64,000 nt of DNA from Ustilaginoidea virens (taxonomy: Eukaryota; Ascomycota; Sordariomycetes; Hypocreales; Clavicipitaceae). Every line of letters begins with the position of its first letter. The stretch's first letter is position 1. Where the stretch lies: the NCBI RefSeq assembly GCF_000687475.1, contig NC_057321.1, forward strand, positions 2,046,001 through 2,110,000, in the 5' to 3' direction. The notes under the pieces were generated by a model. The model worked only from the letters and a program-made list of their open reading frames with translations, had not been told where the DNA came from and ran no database searches. Made by a program: the position numbers and the translations under genes. Positions 55,244 to 64,000 of the stretch are shown here, in pieces.

Positions 55244-56761
55244 GCAGATGGTGCCGCTCAAGCGCAGCTACGTCGTACCCGTACCCGTACCCGTATCCTG
55301 CAGCAGATGGGCAAATGGTCCCTGGGTACTCTGTAGGTGCTTATGTACGAATTCAATGTTTGCGCCAAATCACCAGGTACCAGACCAGACTCAAGGTACC
55401 CCGCCGTGGAAGCGTGTTGTTTCCAGGAGCGTTATATTCGCCGTCATGCCCACTAAAGCGTGCAGGTGCAAGCGTCAACAGCGTCCCGCTTTGCATCTTG
55501 AATCTCCGTAGGGTGGAGCAGGCAAAGTGCGTCTCTACGAAGTATGATTGGCCCAATCAGCCACTTCGGTCCATTGTTCTGTTCATCTCGGATCTCATCT
55601 CCTACGGCAGAATCTAACCGCCTCATGAAATGCCCATCACCAGGCATCCATCCATTGCAAGCCGTCAGCCATCGCAGCACATGCCCAGCCATGTGTTCCG
55701 AGCTCCGCCCTTCCGGACCCAAACTCCCGAGACGAGCACCAAGGCATCCCATCAACCTGCCAGAGGACGGTGTCGTGCACGCATCCTCAGGCCACGTCTC
55801 ATGAAACCGCCAGCTGCTTTCACCACGCCGCAGTCACCCGCTCCTTACCTTGGTTTCGAAGCTCAGAAGAGGCGGTTGAATATCCTGCGCAAGCATGCGT
55901 ACCTTCTCTTCGGAGCAACGCCTAGATCTTTTGCCGGCACCTTTGTCGCAAACTCACCTCATCTCGCACAAACTAGAGGATGAAGAGGGGTCACTTAGAG
56001 CTTGTGCCGATGCCCTCGAACCAATCAGCCGGCCGCAGGCTCGTATGGACATGGACAATGTTTGACGGCGTCTTCGAGCAAGGGAAAAAAAAAATGGCGC
56101 ATGAGTCTGCCTCGGCCACGGGGCAGATGACCGGTCAACACCTGCATAACGCAGCAGTCACCCCGCAGTCTTTGATTTGAGCTTGCCTCTGTTACAAAGC
56201 TGTGTATGGACTCGCCGGGCTCGGCTGCTTTATACTTCTCGGGGCTCACAAACTTTATGCTTGCACAAAGTTTGCACGCAAAGTTTGCTTATATGCAGAC
56301 GATGCAAAACACCAACGCTGTGCCTGAAAAATGGCGGAGTTTGCTCCTTTCTTTTTTTTAGCTCATCTTTCCCCATAACTGGCAATTTGCACGGCCCTAG
56401 TCGAAAAGATATTGATATCATCATGTTGCACCACCAGTGTGCCGCCACACTAAATAAGTGCGGCTCTTTTGGGCGGCTTCCAATGCTGTGACAAGCAGGC
56501 ATCAGGATGGTTGCTACTCCAATCCAATCGGGGCAATTAGCTCGGCGTTGCTCGTAATGGAAGCAAGAAAGACGTGCTCTTGCAGTGACCAAAACGAAAA
56601 AGACAAAAGGGGCGCCGGCAGGCGAGAGGAAACGAAAAGCGTTGCTCCCAAACAGGGATTTCATGCTACACGGGCAGCAGGCTTGCTGATTTGCCTTATT
56701 TCAACGCATACACCGAGGCTCCTTGGTCGCCTGGCTTTCTGCACTCAAGCTCGAGAAGCCC

Positions 56762-56775
56762 CTGGTTCGAACCAG
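56762..56775. promoter_or_regulatory. 14-bp perfect palindrome CTGGTTCGAACCAG
   Basis: Self-complementary over 14 bases, immediately upstream of the FAD oxidase ATG run. It includes a tRNA B-box-like GGTTCGAACC but no tRNA can be folded around it. It could be a site for a dimeric regulator. Confidence 0.45.
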
Positions 56776-56804
56776 ATTCTCAAAAGTTTCCCAAGGCAGC
56801 CGCA

Positions 56805-56834
56805 ATGATGATGATGATGATGATGATGATGATG
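56805..56834 (+). repeat. ATG trinucleotide run (10 in-frame start codons)
   Basis: Ten consecutive in-frame ATG codons at the beginning of the FAD oxidase coding sequence, followed by CTG codons. Confidence 0.9.
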
Positions 56835-58734
56835 CTGCTGCTGCTGTCGTGTGGCTCGGTGCTGAACGGCCTATTCGCGCTGGGCCTAGTCTCCGCGTTT
56901 GAATACAACACGTTTGACGGTCCGGGCTTCCCATCATGCTACAACGTCACCCAAGTTGCCAACGTCACGAGCGTTGCCGAAGTGCAAGGTCTCGTCAAAT
57001 TCGCGGCCAGCAAGGGGCTTCAGGTTCGCGCTGGCGGCAAGGGCCACATGTGGTATGACACGCAGTGTTCGGATGACGAAACAATCATCATTCGCACCGA
57101 GTTTCTGAACAAGATCCGCGACTTTGACCTGGCTGCCGGCACCGTCGTGGTAGAAGCTGGCGTCACGTTTTTCCAGCTCGCCGAGTACCTGCATCAACGA
57201 GGAGCCAACATGGGCACCGGCTTGGTCAACTGGAACATCACCTTGGGCGGCAGCGTCGCCATGGGCGCCCACAGAAGCTCTCTGCGAGAAGATGCCGCGG
57301 TGGTGGGCGGCGTGCTCGCGCTGGACATGGTCGACGGCCTGGGTGGGCTTCGCTGTATTGAGCGCGACGAGTCCAGCGACGACTGGTTGGCTGCCTCGAC
57401 GTCGCTCGGTCTGCTGGGGATAATTGTCAACATCAAGCTGAAAGTCTTTGCCGATTCAAAGGTTTACGCCATGCAGAAAACGTGAGTATCGTGGGAATCG
57501 TCGCCGCCTGGAAACAGTGCTTTTTCTGAGACTGGCCGAGACTGGCCGAGACTGACCGAGACTGACCAAGACTGACCCCATCAGACTGGACGAAAAGGAT
57601 GTACTCTCGGGCGACATATACGCACTGATATCACCGTATCTCACGGCAAATTTATGGGTTGGTGTCATCTTTCGCCCCCCCCCCCCCTGCTCCTGCTCCT
57701 GCTTCACTCCTCTTGCTCCTCTTTGTTCCACAAGTTGACTTGCAAAAATGCCGCAAAAGTGGTTTCCGTTCAAGCGCAAGTTCTTCTGGCGATACTACGA
57801 CACAGTCGAGCCTAGCAAAAGTCAGCAGCAAGGCTTCCAGTCAACCTTTTCCGTCACGGCCCTCGAGGGCAACGCAGCACGCACGCTTCTCGACAGTGGC
57901 AAATACGCGCCTTCGTCCAACTGGATCGCAGAGGAGACGTTTTTCAGACAGTGGAAGGCGCCCAACTTTCACGAAAAGACGACGAACCAGCCCGTCAAGC
58001 AATGGCCCGTCTACGGCTTCCATTACGACGTTCTCATCGGCGGTCTGTACCCGGGTCAAAAGCCCGAGTGGGACTATAACCTGCACGCCTACACGCTCGA
58101 GCTGGCCTTTCCCGTGACCATGGCGAACAAGATGCTGACCAGAGTGCGAGAGCTCTTTGACGATGAAGAAAAGAAGCTGAAAGTCATGGCATCGACGTAC
58201 CGCAGCGGAATCAACATCAAGTTTGGAAAAGCGCATTACGATTTCCTGGGACAGATGACGTACAACACGTCCGACGGCCAGGACTGGACCAAGGGGGCCA
58301 TCATGTTTGACTTTCCGAGTTACAAGCCCACCGTGGGGGATAAGAAGCGGTACAACGAGGAGTTTTGTACGCCGACTGCTGTTTTCTGTTGCTTTCCTGT
58401 TGCTTGGCCCCTGTTTTGCCCTATTTTCTACTTCGCAGCAACATACGGCAGAACTAACCGCGCGCTGATGCAGACATCAATCTCGCCAATACGCTGGTGA
58501 AGGAATTCCCGTGCAGGCCACACTGGACCAAAAACACCCGGGACGTGCTGCAACGCGCAGTGCCAAATCTTGACGCAAGGGTAAGGTGACTGATTGTCCA
58601 GCTTGGCCAAAGACGACCAGCTAACGAGGGGTTCGCTCTAGTACATTCAGAGGTTCAAGGCCGTGAGGGAGAAGATGGACCCCGAGGGAATCTTCCGCAG
58701 CGTTGTAGGAGAGATTCTTGGCGTATATCCTTGA
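56805..58734 (+). CDS. Secreted FAD-dependent oxidase of the sugar-lactone oxidase group, 518 aa
   Basis: Exons are 56805-57481, 57585-57657, 57760-58366, 58474-58580 and 58642-58734. Translation starts in a run of ten ATG codons, then four CTG: a Met-Leu signal peptide start running into GLFALGLVSA. FAD-binding PCMH domain: VRAGGKGHMWYDTQC (the His is a candidate for covalent flavin), then TGLVNWNITLGGSVAMGAH. The C-terminal part has RPHWTKN, close to the HWAK motif of gulono/arabinono-lactone oxidases, and ends MDPEGIFRSVVGEILGVYP. Substrate unknown. Intron 1 contains GAGACTGGCC/GAGACTGACC repeats. The second intron is the least certain: donor GTTGGT, acceptor AAAAG. Two NxT sites near residues 47 and 54 fit secretion. 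Confidence 0.85.
57528..57575 (+). repeat. 10-bp repeat GAGACTGGCC/GAGACTGACC in intron 1 of the FAD oxidase gene
   Basis: Four to five imperfect units lead into the acceptor; they repeat CTGAC-like branch-point sequence. Confidence 0.75.
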
Positions 58735-59359
58735 TGGGGGCGCGTACCAGGGCTGGAGAGGGAAGATGTCAACTTTTGCCTTGGCTCCCCACGCTCACGC
58801 CTTCACGCCTCTTGTCCATGAAAAGATGCATTATGCATGATGCATTATGCGCGACGAACCAAGTCACGTGGGAGTAGAAAACTTGGGGACGACGTACATC
58901 TTGTATGCGCAGCAGCGCGAGTATTGGAACAAGAGTCGCTTATACAGAATGTAGAAGAGAAGAATTTGAATAAGAGAAACTTGATACTGCAGAAGCTCCA
59001 GGAGGCCTAGTTGATTTCATCTTTTTTTTGAAGGATGGAATAGTGAGGTGGGGTCAATGGGGGGTGGTGATGATGATGATGCCCGAGAATTGTGGGTCAG
59101 GGGCGGTTACGATGTCGCAGACTACGCAGACCCCCCCCCCCTACCCCTCCGCATCCGCAGCCACGCCACGCCACGCCACGCCACGCCACGCCAAGACGCA
59201 ACGACGCACACGCAACGACCAGAGACCAGAGACCCCTCTGCTTCATGTTTGTTTCTCGCTTCTCCGCAGCGCCGCAGCCGACGCTCGCCGCCGCCGCGCG
59301 CAACCCAACCAACCTGTCGACGAATTGCCGCCAGCGACGGGACAGCCCGCTCTCATCAA
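58735..59359. other. Intergenic: FAD oxidase 3' region and mitochondrial carrier leader
   Basis: 625 bp without a gene. It includes ATGCATTATGCATGATGCATTATGC-type short repeats (about 58829-58850), GATGAT units (59065-59080), a C run (59132-59141) and CCACG repeats (59161-59193) in the carrier leader. Confidence 0.6.
59161..59193 (+). repeat. CCACG pentanucleotide repeat in the carrier leader
   Basis: About six tandem units, 170 bp before the carrier ATG. Confidence 0.85.
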
Positions 59360-60514
59360 ATGGCTCCGGGCGAGGCACAGCCAGCTGCTGCGTCCGCCAC
59401 GCCGTCCGCTGGCCGCGACTACAAGGGCTTCGTTGCCGGCGTGTTTAGCGGCATTGCCAAGCTGACAGGTACGTAGGTAAATGTGCGTCGAATCGTGCCG
59501 GCCACCCGTTTCGTTTGACGGGGTTCAATCTTCTTCTTCTTCTTCTTCTTGCTGACGCCAAAGCGGAAAAAAAAAAACACAGTGGGCCACCCCTTTGACA
59601 CGGTCAAGGTCCGGCTGCAAACCACCACCAAGGGCCGCTTCCGCGGACCCCTCGAGTGCGTCACGCAGACCCTGCGGCATGAAGGCGTCCGCGGCCTGTA
59701 CAAGGGCGCGACCCCGCCCCTCGTGGGGTGGATGCTCATGGACTCCATCATGCTGGGCTCGCTCAGCGTCTACCGCCGCCTGCTGGCCGAGCACGTCTTC
59801 CACGCGGCGTCGTGGGCCCCCGGCGGCGGCGGCGACGACGGCGACGGCCCTTCCGGCCTGGGCGTCGAGGCCGAGGCCCTGCTCCCCGGGCGGGCGTCGT
59901 CGTCGCATCCGCCGCCGCCGCCGCCGTCGCACCTCCCCCCCCTGGGCCACGGGCTGGCGGGCGTCCTCGCCGGCGCGACGGTGAGCCTCGTCGCCGCGCC
60001 GGTCGAGCACGTCAAGGCCCGCCTGCAGATCCAGTACGCCGCCGACAAGGCGCGGCGCCTGTACGCCGGCCCGCTGGACTGCCTGCGCCGCATCCACGCC
60101 CGCCACGGGCTGCGCGGCGTCTACCACGGGCTCGGGGCCACCGTCCTCTTCCGCGGCTTCTTCTTCTTCTGGTGGGCCAGCTACGACGTGCTGTCGAGGT
60201 GGCTGCGCCGCCGGACCGGCATGAGCGCCCCGGCCGTCAACTTCTGGGCCGGCGGCCTGAGCGCCCAGGTCTTCTGGCTGACCAGCTACCCCTGCGACGT
60301 GGTCAAGCAGCGCGTCATGACGGATCCGCTGGGCGGCGGGCTGGGCGACGGGGAGCGCAGGTTCCCCCGCTGGAGGGACGCGGCCGCCGCGGTGTGGAGG
60401 GAGGCCGGCTGGAGGGGGTACTGGCGGGGGTTCTTGCCGTGCTTCCTGAGGGCCTTTCCGGCGAATGCTACGGCTCTGCTGGTGTTTGAGGGCGTCGTGA
60501 GGGCGTTGCCATAG
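59360..60514 (+). CDS. Mitochondrial carrier family (SLC25) protein, 346 aa
   Basis: Inner-membrane transporter. Exons are 59360-59468 and 59583-60514; the 114-bp intron has donor GTACGT, a TTC microsatellite and acceptor ACACAG. The three signature repeats are present: HPFDTVKVRLQ, APVEHVKARLQ and YPCDVVKQRVM, each opening a two-helix module. The sequence between repeats 1 and 2 has a low-complexity insert of about 40 residues, rich in Gly/Asp then Pro/Ser/His, in the matrix or cytosolic loop. Start MAPGEAQPAAAS precedes DYKGFVAGVFSGIAKL, a normal first helix. The second module contains FRGFFFFWWASYDVLSRW. It looks closest to the Ymc/carnitine-acylcarnitine branch, but substrate cannot be assigned. 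Convergent with RPL22. Confidence 0.9.
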
Positions 60515-60945
60515 GGAGGGTGTGTGGGTGAGTGGGTGAGTGGGTGGAAATCGAGGGCGTGGCTTCGGCAGAAAGCGTCCATTCATGCTCCTGCATTGTT
60601 GTTCCATGACGGGGGCGGCTGAGAGCGCCTTCATCTTCTTCTTCTTTTCTGACGACACATCGTGTGGGGGCATTGGCTTCCATCAACTCTTGTGCCCCGT
60701 CGGGGCCGGGCCTGACGTCTCCTTTGGCTCGAAATAGCCGACTTTTGTTGCTGGCATCACGACCTCGGTCGTCACTACCGCCCTGGATACATGACTCTCG
60801 GAACTCTGCTGACAAAACTCGTGCCCTCCGACCGGTTGAACCGCTTGCCAAATACGCCCCAAAATTTTTCCCTCTTCCCAACTGCCCAACGTCAAAGCGT
60901 GCGACACGTCTGAGCGTGCAGCAGCAACACCGCACGCAAGCCAAT
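60515..60945. other. Convergent 3' region between the carrier gene and RPL22
   Basis: 431 bp without coding signal. It contains GTGAGTGGGTGAGTGGGTGG units right after the carrier stop and a CTTCTTCTTCTT run (about 60635-60650). Confidence 0.6.
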
Positions 60946-61753
60946 CTACTCGTCGTCCTCGTCGGCCTCGTCGTTGACAACGTTGAAGAACTTGAGCTCG
61001 TAGACGCCGCGGGACGTGGACACGACGCGGAGCCAGTCACGCAGCTGCTGCTTCTTGAGGAACTTTTTGGTCCTTTTCATTCCGCCCCGTCAGCATCGTC
61101 CAGAGGCCCATGCATGGTCTGGTCAACAAGGAAGGGAAGGGGGCACGGGCACGGGGACCAGGTACGTACAGGTACTTGAGGTAGCGGCCGGAAAGGTCGT
61201 TGTGGGCAATGACCTCGATCTTGCCCTCGCCCTGCTGCTGGACCACGACATTGTCGCCCAGGTTGTTGGTGCGGCCCTCGACCTTGATGGTATCCTGGAG
61301 GAACTTTTCAAACGCGGACACGTCGAAGATCTTGTCGCTAGCAGGCTGCTGGGCGTTGATGATGAACTAGCCGTCCCCGAACCGACCCCCCCGGTTAGCG
61401 GCGCGCGCAGTCTCGAATCCCGCGGCAGGGCTCGCTCACCTTCTTGGTCTGCTTCTGGGCCTTGCCCGACTTCTTCTAGACGACAACTTAGCCTACTGCA
61501 AACGATGGTGCCGCCATGATGCCGCCGCACGCGAGGGGCAAGAGACGCCGACGCCGGGCCATTCCGCCATCGCCTGGCTCCGTCTTGCACCAAGAGCCAC
61601 TTCGGCGGGAGGGCAGGCGGAACGTCTCGGCGTCAACACATGGGAGGGTTGGCTGGGGGTCGATTCCGACGGACGGGGTGGTTCGACCGCTGGACAAGAG
61701 CGCGCCTCACGGCAACAGCAAAGTGTCAGGTTACGTACAGTCTGAGGAGCCAT
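60946..61753 (-). CDS. RPL22: 60S ribosomal protein L22 (eL22)
   Basis: Cytosolic large-subunit protein of 124 aa. Exons (minus) are 61739-61753, 61440-61475, 61170-61366 and 60946-61072. Exon 1 is just MAPQT; exon 2 is [12 protein letters not shown]; exon 3 gives [20 protein letters not shown] and DLSGRYLKY; exon 4 gives [17 protein letters not shown] and the acidic ending [12 protein letters not shown]. Introns are 263, 73 and 97 bp. The last acceptor is AAAAG, unusual but needed for phase and for the expected YLTKKFLKK junction. Two exons under 40 nt make it prone to misannotation. The CAGCCCTAA motif shared with RPL30/RPL10 lies about 285 bp upstream. Confidence 0.95.
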
Positions 61754-62465
61754 TTTCTTTTTTTTTTTCGGTTATCTCGGGTCAAAGGAGGAGAAAAGGG
61801 GGGAGGAGGACGGGAGATTTTTCAAGAACGCAAAGAAGTCGAATCCTGCGCCTTTGGAAATCTGATCTGCGTCGATAGAGGGAATGTGGGAAGGAAAAAA
61901 AAAAAAAGAAAAGGGCAAAACTTGGCGTCCGTGAAGCCCGCAAATTGCCTTGCACAGCGCGGGAGCCTTCTCTGCGTGGGGCTCGCTAGCTGGGCCCCAA
62001 AATGAATTAATTGGTGTGCCCGCCAAAACTGGCTGTTAGGGCTGCGATAAGCCCCGCAAGCCCGATAAGCATGGAGAGGGCTCAGCGGCACGAGAAGAAA
62101 TCCACGGCTCGTCATGCGTCGGTGCACGTGACCGTCTCCAAGTCTGGGGGCTGCCAAGGGCCTCCCTCAACTTCATCAAGCATGCGTGCGTCTCCAAGAT
62201 CTCAAGTCTCCAAGGCTTGGGCTTTCACTCGCGTGCAACAGCTCGCCGTCTCGCCTGTTGTGTGTTGGGACCACTCCGTCCCCAATTCATGGGTCGCTGG
62301 AGCATTGCGTGGTTCCAAACGTTCCGAACTTGCTGCCCAGGAGAACCAGACATCTGCCATTACACTCGTTCTCATGGCCGTCAACTTGAATACATCAATT
62401 TCGAAACCATTCTTCATACAAGTCATGCGTCGTAAATAAAACATAGTAAACCCTCGCAGCCAAAA
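61754..62465. promoter_or_regulatory. RPL22 promoter and 3' side of the right-edge gene
   Basis: It contains a T run at 61759-61768, an A run at 61896-61908, the motif TTAGGGCTG at 62036-62044 (reverse complement of CAGCCCTAA), and GATAAGC at 62046 and 62064. The part from about 62150 on is probably 3' UTR of the 509-aa gene. No gene is supported. Confidence 0.55.
62036..62044 (-). promoter_or_regulatory. CAGCCCTAA candidate ribosomal-protein promoter element (RPL22)
   Basis: Reads TTAGGGCTG on the plus strand, so CAGCCCTAA on the RPL22 sense strand, 283-291 bp upstream of its ATG. It is identical over nine bases to 2613-2621. Confidence 0.45.
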
Positions 62466-63995
62466 CTAGCCAAATATCCTCCTAAACATACCCTTCAGCC
62501 CCGACGGCTTCTTGTCCTCATCGCGAGATTTCTTGTCCCGCTCGCGCTCGCGCTCGCGCTCGCTCCTTCTCGCCTTTCGTGCGCTGTCCTCCGACGGCGT
62601 CCCACTGCTCTTGTTGGAAGATTGCGCCGTGTCCTCGTGCTCCTTTGCTTTGGCAGCCTTGGGCCGGGCCTGGTCCGTCGATGTCCGCTTGAGGCTGTGC
62701 TTCGATCGACTCGTGCTGGACCGTTTGGGACCTTCCGGCGCCCCTTTGGCGTCCTGAGCCGGCATCTCCACCACGGTTTCTCCGGCGATCTGCGGCGGCA
62801 TGCCCGACCCGACAACTCCTTGGGCGTTTTTGACGTCAAAGAATTTCTTGTCGGGCTGCTGCGGACTCGCGACTGGCTCTGCTCTCTCGGCCGGTGCGGC
62901 GGCAGAGGGAACGCGCTCAGATCGCTGTTGGCTAGAGTGGCTGTGCCGCCGGGAGGATCGGTGGCGGCTCCTGTCGGTGGGCGAGTCCGTCTCTCTGCTC
63001 TTGGCGTGATCCCTGTGCGAGGCCCGGTCCGACCGTTCAGTCCTCTCGGCGTGCTTCTCCAACCTTTGAGATTTGTCAGGGCGGTCGTGATGATCTCGCT
63101 TCTCTGAGCGCTCGCGGTGGCGGTCAGCGTCGCGATCGCCCAGCTGGCGCTCGGCCTTCCTGCGGTCGTGTTCCGCCTGCTCTTCCGGCGTGCGATGCCT
63201 TCTCCTGCCGGAGCCGCCAGGACTCTCGCCGGAGAAGCCGCTGTCTCGTCTGTGGGGCGTTCTGGGAGGCGTCTTGGTCGAGGCCTCTTCAGCACTGACT
63301 GAGCGGTGACGGCGGCTGTGCGATCCATGAGAAGAGCCATGCGAGGGCAGGCGGTTGCCCTCTCTTGGCTCTTCATCGTGGCGGCTGCGGCCGGATCGGC
63401 CTGACTGATGCGAGTGTCTTCGTCGGCGGTGTCTCTCTCTCTCCCCGTCGCTGCTCAACGGTCGAGAACCTCTTGATGATTCGTCTGCAGATACGTCAGT
63501 ATTATCCCGGCTCGAGTCTTCCTCAACCTCCTCCTGTGCCAAAACCGAGGGGAATCCTTCTTCACTGTCTTGGGATGCGCCAGCTTTTGGACTAGCTGGA
63601 GGGCTGAGGGCTTCTGCCGTGGCGTAAATCACAACGGCCGCTGCAACAGTGTCTTCAGCATCGCGAAGCATCAGCTTCTTTTGTCGTCTCAAAGACTTGT
63701 TGCGGTGCATTTCCACCATTGCCTCATCGGGAACGACGACGGCCGGCGTGGGAGCTCGCGGGTCAGTTTCCATCTGAGCAATCCATGCAGCTGGTGTATC
63801 CGTTGGTTTGAGAGCCGAGTCAGATGCCAACATCTCGGGCAATGACCTTGGGCACGCTTCCGGCTCAGCATTGGCATCGTCCTCCTCAAAGCTAACCCGT
63901 GTCTCTGGAGCTACCGGTGCTGCGTCTCCTTCCATTGCCGAAGAAGCTTCTTCTGCCTCTCTCTCATGGGATTTGCACAGTACAACACCCGCCAT
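62466..63995 (-). CDS. Charged low-complexity protein, 509 aa as seen, unknown function (5' end uncertain)
   Basis: The frame is open from the right edge; the ATG at 63995 (MAGVVLCKSHERE) is five bases from the end of the window, so the true start or an upstream exon may lie outside. The N-terminal 150 residues are acidic with a helical stretch AMVEMHRNKSLRRQKKLMLR. The middle is Ser/Arg/His/Glu-rich (HRRRRHSHQSGRSGRSRHD, then many Arg-Glu/Asp-Arg pairs), like an RS or RE/RD domain. A compact block KKFFDVKNAQGVVGSG is near residue 390. The C-terminus has a Glu-Arg run and ends GLKGMFRRIFG, a short amphipathic basic helix. RNA-related or membrane-contact roles are guesses; I do not recognise it. 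Confidence 0.72.
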   Translation of the reverse strand: MAGVVLCKSHEREAEEASSAMEGDAAPVAPETRVSFEEDDANAEPEACPRSLPEMLASDSALKPTDTPAAWIAQMETDPRAPTPAVVVPDEAMVEMHRNKSLRRQKKLMLRDAEDTVAAAVVIYATAEALSPPASPKAGASQDSEEGFPSVLAQEEVEEDSSRDNTDVSADESSRGSRPLSSDGERERHRRRRHSHQSGRSGRSRHDEEPREGNRLPSHGSSHGSHSRRHRSVSAEEASTKTPPRTPHRRDSGFSGESPGGSGRRRHRTPEEQAEHDRRKAERQLGDRDADRHRERSEKRDHHDRPDKSQRLEKHAERTERSDRASHRDHAKSRETDSPTDRSRHRSSRRHSHSSQQRSERVPSAAAPAERAEPVASPQQPDKKFFDVKNAQGVVGSGMPPQIAGETVVEMPAQDAKGAPEGPKRSSTSRSKHSLKRTSTDQARPKAAKAKEHEDTAQSSNKSSGTPSEDSARKARRSERERERERDKKSRDEDKKPSGLKGMFRRIFG

Positions 63996-64000
63996 CCCGG

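Larger units (their letters stand above)
55019..56804. promoter_or_regulatory. Divergent region between VPS62-like gene 2 and the FAD oxidase gene
   Basis: 1.8 kb with no supported gene. It contains an 11-bp repeat GGCTGACGGAC (about 55205-55243), GTACCC repeats (about 55269-55294), TTTGCGCCAAA (55360) and the 14-bp palindrome CTGGTTCGAACCAG (56762-56775) 29 bp before the oxidase start. Confidence 0.6.

Noticed and set aside
56764..56775. tRNA B-box-like GGTTCGAACC
   Set aside because: No A box at the right distance and no cloverleaf on either strand; part of a palindrome.

Overview
The window is nuclear DNA of a filamentous ascomycete, most likely Sordariomycetes and probably Hypocreales (inference). 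The evidence is short introns (49-263 bp) with GTRNGT donors and CTRAC-type branch sites, GC-rich coding sequence, about one gene per 3 kb on both strands without operons, a bifunctional HIS7, a GH72 glucanosyltransferase, and a fungal-type antizyme. I rebuilt 22 protein genes, 12 of them spliced, by joining frames at splice sites and checking phase. Coordinates are exact where I could check phase. No rRNA, convincing tRNA, CRISPR array or intact transposon was seen.

Layout. 0-11.9 kb: start of a coiled-coil protein (- strand, cut by the window edge), a divergent ribosomal pair RPL30/RPL10, an unknown 561-aa protein, and a first VPS62-like gene. 12-20 kb: a degenerate repeat array, an unknown 959-aa protein with a Cys/His cluster, and a TFIIIC triple-barrel subunit. 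20-28 kb: HIS7, ornithine decarboxylase antizyme (convergent with HIS7 and needing a +1 ribosomal frameshift), and an ArfGAP-UBA protein with a 17-nt exon. 31-41 kb: an Osh3-like oxysterol-binding protein, a GPI-anchored glucanosyltransferase, a dienoyl-CoA isomerase, TFB5, and a small membrane protein with a PPPY motif. 44-50 kb: a 1751-aa disordered protein. 51.8-64 kb: a small secreted Cys-rich protein, a second VPS62-like gene, a secreted FAD/sugar-lactone oxidase, a mitochondrial carrier, RPL22, and a charged low-complexity protein at the right edge.

The genes are mostly housekeeping and do not form one pathway. Themes are translation (RPL30, RPL10, RPL22), transcription (TFIIIC subunit, TFB5), membrane and lipid traffic (two VPS62-like, ArfGAP, Osh3), wall remodelling (GH72) and metabolism (HIS7, antizyme, dienoyl-CoA isomerase, carrier). 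Intergenic DNA is rich in homopolymers and microsatellites and carries two recurrent short motif families, AGGTACCT-like and TCCGTACGGA-like.

The most notable items are the antizyme recoding site, the reconstructed three-exon secreted Cys-rich protein, a CAGCCCTAA motif in both ribosomal-protein promoters, the degenerate satellite near 13 kb, and the divergent pair of VPS62 paralogues.
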